Positions 1 to 10,200 of a stretch of DNA of 64,000 nucleotides are shown here, piece after piece. The notes below the pieces were generated by a model. That model had not been told where the DNA came from and did no database searches. It saw only the letters and a program-made list of their open reading frames with translations. Made by a program: the position numbers and the translations under genes. Positions within the stretch are counted from its first letter, which is position 1. Each line of letters starts with the position of its first letter. Origin of the DNA: Agelas oroides (taxonomy: Eukaryota > Porifera > Demospongiae > Agelasida > Agelasidae); NCBI GenBank assembly GCA_949130485.1, contig OX422183.1:9080636-9144635 (forward strand), in the 5' to 3' direction.

Positions 1-1098
1 TTGCTTGCAGATACTCATACAGTTGGCGATGTACCATTAACTCAAACACCTTTGCCACTATGAGAAGTATTGACACAGGTCGGTAATTGTCAACTTTCTC
101 CATGTCACCCTTCTTCCAAATTGGAGTTACATTAGCTGACTTCCACTCCACAGGTACCTCTCCAGTTATAAGGCTATGATTAAACATAACTGTTAAGCTC
201 CTGGCAATACCAGGTGCAATCATTCTAAGTAGCCGTGCCGAAAGACAGTCTACCCCTGTTGCTTTCCTAGTATTGAGGTGACTTAGGTAGGCAAGCGTGT
301 CTTCTTCACTGATCTCATCAAACTTGAACACCTCGTCTGTGTATTTCCCTGTAGAATGGACTGAACCTTCCCTAGTAGCAGCTGCTACACACCTACCGAA
401 GTAGGTGTTAAATTCCTCAGCAATTTCACATCTATTAACCAGTTCCCCACGGTCAGATTTCAATACAGTTATCTCGTGCTTCATCTTTCGACCCAATACT
501 TTATTCAGCTCATTCCAGGCTTTCCTAGGATTTCTAGCAGATGTACAGCACACACCTTCAAAGTAATCCTTCTTGGCTTTCCTCAAGATCAATTTGGACA
601 AATTCCTTAGCTATCTATAGCATTCCCAGTCATTCTCATTGCCAGTTCTCCTATGTTTCTTCCTAAAGTAGTTTCTAGCCCTATTGACCTTGAGGACCTC
701 AGCTGTAATCCATGGAAGACTTGATCGTTTCACTCTCACCTTCTTCATAGGTACATGCCTATCCAGTATTGACTGGAAAATCGACTTCCAACAATTCCAT
801 TTATCATCAATGGAGTCAAACGTTTCAATCACATTCCAGGGAGCACCAAGCAAATCAGATACAATATCTTGGGTACAGCAGTTCTTCATACTTTTCACGA
901 GTTTCACCAAAGGCTGCTCTTTTCTAACTCTGCCACTGTGAACCCCGAAAATTAATGCGCTCGAGTGTTTACCAGTTGTCTTCCTAGTGATGTCACCCCA
1001 CCTGCTGTTCTGTATTGCATCCAATTTTTGACTGTCCACGTATGCATTTGCTAAGCCAGCTGACTTCGAATTTCCAAGAGAGAAGGTACTAAGGTTGG
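1..1098 (-). pseudogene. Non-LTR retrotransposon (LINE) reverse transcriptase fragment, broken
   Basis: Read on the minus strand, 1098 down to 1 encodes the linker and the first part of a LINE reverse transcriptase. About 1039-611 contains LPWITAEVLK and RNYFRKKHRR, typical of the region before the RT domain. After one in-frame TAG (613-611) the frame continues with KAWNELNKVLGR, then RKATGVDCLSARLLR, then NYRPVSIL near position 70-90 followed by KVFE, the classic RT block of Jockey/CR1/L2-like elements. The element continues past the window start. It is clearly non-functional as it stands: there is an internal stop, and at its 5' side (1098/1099) the coding frame ends in an inverted duplication. 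The exact clade is not resolved. Confidence 0.85.
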
Positions 1099-1154
1099 CA
1101 GAACAGCAGGTGGGGTGACATCACTAGGAAGACAACTGGTAAACACTCGAGCGC
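957..1154. repeat. Perfect 56-bp inverted repeat at the LINE 5' junction
   Basis: Bases 957-1012 and 1099-1154 are exact reverse complements over 56 bp, separated by 86 bp. The left arm is LINE coding sequence. The right arm is the same piece flipped, starting exactly where the LINE reading frame stops. Confidence 0.95.
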
Positions 1155-2935
1155 CCGAAATATTAATAGCGATTTATTCAGTACGCGCGCGTGTCCTTTC
1201 ATCGCAGCGGCGTAAACAGCTTACGTGCGCGCGTTCCGCGCTGGTCCTCCATGAACAAACTCGCATAGCTGCAACCACTGACCAGACTCGTTCGGACGGC
1301 GGTGATTCTCAATAGCATCGAGGCTACTGGACCAATTTCAAACGGTAGGGCACTCAAAATGTACAGTAGTAAGCGGTGTGTATAAAATCTTTTGGAGGCC
1401 AAAAGGGGGGTTATGTCATATCAATGTCAATGTCAATGTCAATGTCAATGACATATCAATGACCATTCAGCCAGAAGGCTGCTCTTCCATGGCCATATAT
1501 ACATACATGTACACACGTAGAACACAAAACAAAAAAGAAATGTAAATATACATGACCATTTATATGTACATGTATACATACATGTACAAATGTAGAATAC
1601 AATGCAGAAAATAAAAAATGAAGACATGTAAACAACAAGTGACAGCAATGGCAAATGAAGCAGACTGCTTAACATGGCAGGGAAAGTCACTCGGCGGAGG
1701 TTAACGAAAACATAAACCTGGGTTACAGTCAGGACCAGTGTTGCTCCTAGTTTCAGGGTTAGGGTTTGGTTTAGGGCAATCTTGCGTTGCCTAATTTTAA
1801 AAATGGGTTTTAGTAGCTTATTAATATATTCATGAGCCAAAATTGCCACTCGATGGATGTATCTACATGCTCACTGTATGTAGCGTCCTAACCACCAATG
1901 TATCTCAAATCAGTCTGTGCCAGCTTTTGTTCAGAGCTACTCCCAAAGTCAGGCTAGACTCATGTTTGTCACTACTCTTGGAATGGACAACTTTGACTGC
2001 ACCAAAATGAATGCACATTTCAAAAAATTCACAGCTTGTCTACGGGAGGGGCTCATTCACGAGTGCAAGCAAGCATTACTAGCCCCACCTCTCCCCCTTA
2101 TGTCGCTAAACAACTCACGGCTCTGTTCCATGGTTCCACACACAAACACCGTTCCAACGTAGTACCAACGATATATTGCGCATTCTAGTTAAAGCCCAGC
2201 CCAGCACTCAAAGCACCGGGCCACGATTACCTACTAGGCTTGGCATACGATCGCAAGACCTGGGCCTGCCCAATGAGTACAATCTGGCCACTGTGGCCTT
2301 TCTGCTGCTTCTAGACACAAGCTTGCTTTCACAAGCAGGCACTACGCACTACTCACAGCTACTGATACTACAGCACTCTACTAAACTCCTTCTTCTTTTT
2401 TTTATTTTTTTAAGTCGATCTAATCTTATCTTCAAAGTTCCGACCACCGCATGAGGGGTTCCGCCAGGCCATATCTTAACTAACTTAATTATAAACTGAT
2501 TATTGGATGTCAATGCCGACAGGAAATGGGGAAAATCCCCAATTTTACGGACAGTGAACGGATGAAGACTCGGACTGTGCGCTAAAAGTTTACAAAGACA
2601 AAGAATTCTATCAGCTTGGATTCCAGGTTTCTTGACCTTGAAAACACAGGGTTCCCTGCCACCTTAAAATGAGGGGTCAAGGAAATGTCTCTTACAACTT
2701 CTTTTGAATGCCTCCAAGTTAGATGGATTCAGGCAATGAGTTCCATATTAAAGTGCCTTGATAGACAAACGACTTTTTCAGATAGTTGGGTTCGAGCGAA
2801 CCCCCTCGAACCCCCCCTGCCTGCGGGCCTGAAGTAGCTGTAGATGCTTGATTCCATCACTGTGACCAAACGTGTATATAGAAGTAGTGTCATATGGAGC
2901 GACAACAACTGTTTCACACTCAGTGTTAGGACCCA
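1155..2935. other. Non-coding stretch with short simple repeats
   Basis: No supported gene. 1416-1450 holds a TCAATG hexamer repeated about five times. 1500-1590 is rich in TACATGTA palindromes. The rest shows no clear structure. Confidence 0.5.
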
Positions 2936-3388
2936 GCTACACTGTAAAAACGTTTGGGTTACTTCAACCATGTTTTGGTCATCTCAGTTGCATGCCTGTT
3001 GTGTGTGTGACACATTACAAACTTCAAAGGGATGCTTCATATTTGGACCAAAGCTTAAGTGTGGTTGAGAAGCTTCTCCTCAATTAGGATCTTCTTACAA
3101 AAAGCCTATAGCTATTTGATTACACTCCTGACATTTCTACCACAACCATGCAACCAAGGCACTCCTCCAAGGGCAGATGTGTAGGATCAAAGAAACACCA
3201 ACCTCACCAGAATTGCTATAAGCCCTCTGAAAGGAGATACTAATTTACCAAAAGAGAAAAGCTTCTGAACTACGCTCTGTTCAAATTGTAAGCATTCCTT
3301 GAACTTTACATGTCACGCACACAAAAAGAATGCAACTGAGGTGACCAAAATATGGTTAAAGTAACCCCAAAATTTTTACAGTGTAGTG
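2936..3388. mobile_element. TA-flanked MITE, Tc1/mariner-like ends
   Basis: About 100 bp at 2938-3043 is repeated in inverted orientation at 3287-3386. The outer ends read CACTGTAAAAA on both sides and are flanked by TA. There is no coding capacity between the arms. Size about 450 bp. Confidence 0.75.
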
Positions 3389-3665
3389 GAAGTTTATTAG
3401 TCTCATACCAAGGCCTAGCAACGCTAGCGTTTGTCACTCACAGTTTCTGCAAGTGGTTAGGAAGGGGCCATAATAGGAGCTAAGGTTCTTGTAAAATACT
3501 TGTATACAATGTTGCATGATTGAATCACTGACAGCTATATCTATCACAGTACCTAAGCTGTAAGAAGCAGCATAGAGCTACAGTGCTAAGTGTGCACACA
3601 CATGTGGGCAATGAAACCCTACAGAAATCACATGACTGATCAGGAGCATTTTATTGTGCTTCTCA

Positions 3666-4138
3666 GGGGATAGGTACAAAACCTGGACTCTGGACTGGAC
3701 TATGGACTGGATTATGGACTCAATTTTGGACTCGGTTGGACACTAAATAGTGTTCTGGAATGCTGGATTGCCCAATGAGTAGAAGATTGTCCTAATAGTA
3801 AAAATGGATACGTTTGCAGCTATTAGCAAGACTGGCTGGTTGGTTTAAGCCATCACTCTGTTCTTACAGCCTTCCAGCCCAGCTTGTTGGCAAGGAGTTG
3901 CAAGCTTATTCCCCATATACGCTGAAAAAATGTATAAGAATCTAACCTTTGGCACACGACTGTAAGCAATCAAAAACTGGACGGTGGAAAGGCCTGGAAA
4001 GTTCCGAAACACGAGGTTAGTTCGTACATAATGCTGTTCAGTCCAAAATCAAGTCCAAAATCGAGTCCATAATCCAGTCCAGAGTCCAGTCCATAGTCCA
4101 GTCCAGAGTCCAGAGTCCAGGTTTTGTACCTACCCCTT
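3666..4138. mobile_element. Foldback element built of GGACT repeats, just upstream of gene A
   Basis: The left arm (3666-3750) and right arm (4040-4138) are inverted copies. Each starts with GGTACAAAACCTGGACTC and continues as a run of GGACT-containing units. Related single arms lie at about 14235-14305 and 57020-57080 in the 3' flanks of genes A and C. The right end sits 44 bp before the gene A start codon, so it may lie in or next to the promoter or 5' UTR. The element class is unknown. Confidence 0.7.
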
Positions 4139-4182
4139 CTCTTCGCAGGGATCCTGAGTGTGTAGTCTTAGGTATAGTGAAG

Positions 4183-4234
4183 ATGACTACGTATACAAGA
4201 ATAATGTTGGGATACTTAGCAGTAGTAGCTGCGG
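4183..4234 (+). CDS. Gene A exon 1: signal peptide
   Basis: Reads MTTYTRIMLGYLAVVAAG with the last codon split, then the strong donor GTGAGT (phase 1). Gene D has the same short exon, also preceded by TAGTGAAG directly before ATG and followed by GTGAGT. This supports the start choice. Confidence 0.78.
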
Positions 4235-7200
4235 GTGAGTTGTGTAGGATTGATGTCTTTTTCTTTTGCTCCATTTTTGTTTGTTTTTTCTCGGGGTTAC
4301 GCGGCGCTAGCGAAAAATAAAAGCTCGCTGGCAGAGTGTGCGATTGGGAGAGTTGTGTCCATCTACAACTTCTGCTCCGTGCATGATACCACAGCTGCAG
4401 CGTGACTCAGTGTAGTGATTTGGCGAAGCAGAGGCACAGTGAAAGATCGTATGCAGGCCTGCCAACCTGTCCAGTTCAAAACTTTTGAGACTGGTTGGAT
4501 GGGTACACACTGCATGCATTTTAGATCAGCCAAGTGAAAATAAGTGTGGCTCCAAAGGGATCGCTTCTGGGTCATTTTTAGTCTTGCAAGCTGCACCCTT
4601 CACACGATTCCAAGTCAGAAGCTGCTTCAATGCTAGCCTGTGTGTCACCAATCTTCACTTGATGAAAATTGCCTCCACCATAAGCAAGAATCATTTACCA
4701 TTCCTGTTTCCAGACCACATCAGTGTCACTCGCACCATTAGAACGGCATTTGTAGATGTCACACAACAAAGTGAATTTCCTGTGAGATTAGCCTCGTACC
4801 CAGGCAAGCGCCTGGGTACGAGGCTACTGTGAGATTAGCTTGTATGGCCGTGAGACCATGAGACTTGAAATTGTGAAACTCACGGGGAATCCGTGAGAGT
4901 TGGCAGGCCTACATATGATAATGTGGACAACATTGACCCTATCCTACACGGTTTTGCTCTACGGTCTGGTTTGCTTGCTTTTCTATGCCTGCTCATTCTG
5001 TAAAACATGTTTCAAAGAGGGTGGCTAGCTAGCTTTGTTGCACTCTTGACATCTAATTAGTGACTTATTAAAAATCAACCACATACTTTCAGATTTGAGT
5101 CTTTTGGACTTCAGAATTGGCATAGCAATCAAGCACACAGGATTGAGCCACGTTCTCTGCATGACTCGGAGACTTTCAGGACACCATACCGTCAAATTCC
5201 TTGTTCAAGCGAAGAAACAAAAACAGCCAGTACTAATGCATTGTTGTCTCTACCCAGTGTTATTTTTTCATTTTAAGGTGAAACCATCATCAAAATTATA
5301 GTCACAATGTACTTAGGATCTAGCTAGATAGAGCCCTCCTCTGACTCACCATTAGTTAGTCATCAATCACATCGCAGCTTTGGGCCTCTATAGTACCTCA
5401 GGGATGTGTGACAAACCAGCTAAGCTGCTCACTGATTAGCTTCTCATGGACATAAGGACTGCCTTTGACTACTCCTAAGCATAGAATGCCAGTTCGCAAG
5501 CTGTGACATGCAAGGGTTGCCTCACTTCAGGCTATCACCTGGCATTAAGGTAGCTAATTGTTTGCCTGCTAATACTAAGCCCACTTTACAATTTGTACTT
5601 CTTTATCCAACATTATCTGTGAGTTGTTTCAGTAACAATGATAATTTAGTTAAGTACTCTCTGATACAATGGGATGCAAACTAAAGCTGTGTACATCCAC
5701 TGCTGCACATGAAAACAAAGAGCTGCACAATATCACAAAACAAATATTATGTACATGTACATCAATAAAATAATCACACACCTTATACGTATACACATAA
5801 GAAAATTAATTGGGGTGAGCCTGAGCGAGACTGCATTGCAAACACGCATGTGTATGTCTGTTTTTAGGTTGCTTTGCTTGTGACCATATACTATAAATTT
5901 TTTAATTACTAGTTAAATATTTCACGATGCTTGAACGTCCTCGTGTGCTCAGCAGATGAAGACTACAGCCAGAGGGCAGCAACGGCAACCTAAAGCGAAG
6001 ACAACTGAAGTTCAAGCATGCGTGGCATCTTACTTGTGGTTTGTACAGCTATGGACCTTCAACAGCAGGCTGCTCACAATGGTAAATTATGGACGGTGGT
6101 TGAGGCGCTTCAGGTGAGGGCCATGCATAAACGACACTCATAAACGCCGGAGACCTAGCTCATGATTTGAGTGTGAAGCTTAGTCCATGCATGTGTAGCC
6201 ACAGAAGCTGCCCTGGCTGGAACTGCCATTTGTTGACGTATGTGATACCTAGATTATCTCTGGTGAAGACCTATATAACCAGCTACTTATATGGTTTGGC
6301 TTATAGTAGATAGTGACATGTGTGCCATGAAAAGTAACAAATCAACGGCGGTGTGCTGCTCACTCAGGTTCGCCGCATGATGGTCAATCATCTGCTAAAA
6401 GTGACGTAACCTGTTACCTAGGCAACATGTAAGAAAGTACCTGAAATCCTGCTTGGGTTATGAACTTCCAGGAAAATTAAAGGAACCGCTATGCAGCCAT
6501 AATGCATGGTAGCTAGCATGTACTACCCTACAAGGTGCACTTGATGTCACTTGGCTAAGTGAGTTTGAAAATCGTCTGAAGCAAATTTGCAGAAGGGCTT
6601 CTAGTGTTACAGGACTCCCATATCATGTCTTTAAAGCTCAGTAGAAGAGTAACATTTTTTAAATGTTCCAAAATTAGTCGGGACCTCTACAAGTAATTCA
6701 GGAAATACAGCTGGCAGTTTACTGACTGTTGAACCTACATATTCAAGCAGATGCAATTAGCAGACATATAAACTTCAAAATTTATAAAGCACACTTTTGC
6801 GCAAGCAACCTATGTGTATAAATTAAACAGCTGAGCCCTTCAAATAATCATATCATGTTTATATCTATGCTTAGCCTCATTCCCAGGCTTCTCCCAGATT
6901 TAATTTCGCAGCTGTGGATTTTTCTCCACAGCTACAAGATAAAATCTGGGAGTGGCCTGGGAATGAGGCTAACCTTTGCTTTAACTTTATGCAGGTATTT
7001 GTGGTGATGCCTTGACTGTAGCCCCTGATGTTACAGTTGAGTTTATCTGCACTGGACCAGTTAGTCCATCTCTACCTACTTGGTTTGTGAATGGAAGAGT
7101 AGCAGTAACGAAAGGGAATTGTTACAGATTGACAATCAGAAGAGCTGTAGGGATAAATGCCACTGCCATACTAACAATCACTGGCAACCATAATTGTGAC

Positions 7201-10200
7201 ACCTTTAATATCTACTGTAGAATTTACAGAGACTCACGATTTCTATACTTGCGCAGCACTACACTGACAGTTCGAGGTTAGTTCCGCTTTAACTAACTAA
7301 ATTCACACATCATAAATTTCTCCTCCTCTGTTATTTGACAAGGACTTTTTCAGTGTAGTCATCAGCTACTAACTCTACAACCTGACTTCCCACAGGTCGG
7401 CTTCCTTCACCAGAGGGTGTCCACATTAACAAACGCTTTAACTCCTCAACCATTGAATGGAAACCTCCTTATAACTCTTCAATGAACAATGACACCATTC
7501 ATGTGGACCCTCACATCACCCAGTACACTGTTTACATTACTGACAATTATACTGGAGATGTTGTCAAAGTTAATGTGACAGAGACACGTTTCACTTCTCA
7601 AACTTCAGAAGATTGTCCATGTCCTATCTACCAAGTCTCAGCTTGGAATGCTGGTGGTGAGGGTGAATTGAGTGAGCCAGTGCAGAGATGCATACCACTC
7701 AGTAAGCTATCTTTTTTACTACCTACCAAGCAGTAAAATTTGTAAACCGGCTATTCTTATACTTCCTAGTCCCTCACAAGATAGCAGCTGGAAATGTTAT
7801 TACACATACCACAGCATCTCAAGTATTACATGTTCACTTACATGTAAGTTCCCAGTTTTTGAGTTTTAAAATACTACTTTCGGTCATTTTAAAATACCCT
7901 CTTGAAAAAGTATCCTGTTTTAATGATTACTTTGGCAGGTGGCCGAGCCGTGTCAAGTGAGAAGACCCAACTCTTTGCACATTAGTGTGATGACCTCTGG
8001 TAGGGTAGCACTCAACACAACAACTGTACATCATGATCATCAGTCAGGACCCCAAGTTGTCATTAGAATTACACTGCCCCAAAATGTGGATATGTGCAAC
8101 CTTCTCATCAACATCAGTGCAGGGAACAGTGCAGGAACATCTTTGCCCACTGAAATTGAAGTTGGTAGGTCATGCACATATGCATCATGCATTGAATCAA
8201 GACAAACCAAAGTCATGAGCAATGCTGTTGTCTCTGCATGCAGAATGTTCCGCTATCAGCTTAGATACCACCTCTACTACCGGCTTTGGGACTGATGCAA
8301 TCTCATCAGTTGTCACTGATGCAGTTGTATCAGTTGTCACTGAAGCTAAGCAAGGAGATAACATCACAACAACAGGTATTAGTTACTGTATAATAGCTAA
8401 ATATGGCAGATTGCCACAAAATTAAATTTGATGGTGTTGCATGCTTTGGGATAGTCTCGTGCCTAGACCTCACCCGCAAGGAGAGGGTCTGGTGACATTT
8501 GGCTGATTGCTCGGGCTTTGTTAAAAATTCATAGCTTCATATAATTAGTTATCAGTTGAGAACTGATAACTAATTATACCCTACATATCAGATCACACAT
8601 TCCAAAACTAAATAAAGTAGTGAAACTAACTTGCTCTCAACTCTTTATTTTTAGGCATCATTATTGCATTCATTGCAGTCATTGGTGTAGCACTGATTAT
8701 GGCAGCAACTTTTGGAATCATATGTTGCAGAAAAGTACATCGAAAAGGTACACAGTACAAGTAATAGCATATATCTAATTATGTGTATTATGACATTTCT
8801 ACAAGCAGCATCACTGCAGGCACAACTGAACATGCTCAGAATGACTTAGATCTATTATTTTTGACATACGAGAATTTGCACTTTGTGTGATTGAATGGTT
8901 GCTGTGCATAGGCTTAATATTAGCTTTGCTTTCTTTATTCTGGCAATCAGTCTGTGGATTAGGTATGCCTGAATTACAGAAGATATGCCATTGAAACAGA
9001 GAGCTGTGTGTTCCTGGAGCAGGAGATAGAAATAAGGCTCGAGTAACTTTAGTGATGATGATGATGTATTCATCTTCAGTGGTTTGTGCAAAATGCTTGT
9101 CACAAAGGTTTCATGGCATTTCTGGATACAGGAAGGGTTAAAATATCAATACCTAGTCAACATGTCTGCCGTTAATGCTGTGCTTTCTTTATTCTGGCAA
9201 TCAGTCTGTGGATTAGGTATGTCTGCATTGAAACAGAGAGCTGTGTGTTCCTGGAGCAGGAGATAGAAATAAGGCTCGGGTAACTTTTAGGGATGATGAT
9301 GCATTCATCTTCAGTGCTTGTTAAAAAGGTTTCATGGCATTTCTGTGTACGGGAGGGGTTAAAATATCAATACCTAGTTGGCATGTCTGCTGTTAATGCT
9401 GTACTAGAAGACCCACTGAGCATCCTGATTTTTAATTATATGGCAACTTTTAAACCAGTGTAACAACGTTACTCTGGATGATGGACTAACACAATTTGGG
9501 TGGCATGAATCGTAGATCTCAGGCCATTACTTCAGTTCTGTATTTGTTTACATAAAATGCTCAGCTGATTGCTATGCAAATTGTATCATTTTCAGTATTG
9601 ATAAACATTGTTGTTATTATACTCCAGTTTCACATTGCCATGGGTTCAATACAATACAAACCATTCTATTCTCTAGAAGTCACTAGATCGGGTACCCTCA
9701 TTGTATTGTATTTCAACTTCTGTGATGAGCTAGCACTGAAAACTTGAGCCAAGGCTACTTTCAGCCATTCTGCGCAAGTTTGTAGCCCTAGCCAGCATGG
9801 CAGGAAGTGCTACATTTATGACCGTTTCAATGACAGTAATAAGCTCACCTCAATTCCCACTTGCGCTGGATGTTATTAGTGTAACAGTCTAAAACATGAT
9901 AATCAACTAAAATGATGTATTTTCGGATGCTGCTTCCTGTTCCTCTACTAAAGCAACTCTTGACTCTATGCATTGTGTGGTTCAAGGTGCAATAGCCAAC
10001 TTGCATGATGACGTCACATACGAGGGCTGGGGTGAAACTTCAACGGCGTGCCATAGAGAATGTATGGGGATTTTGTAGTCCTCCTGATAAACACCGTTAT
10101 AACTTGCGATCAATAGTAGCTGTTGCCGCTCTTTTTGCATGCATTGACCACAGCAGAATGTTCTATCACCTGAATAGTTTCTAGGCGCTTCAGACGTTGC

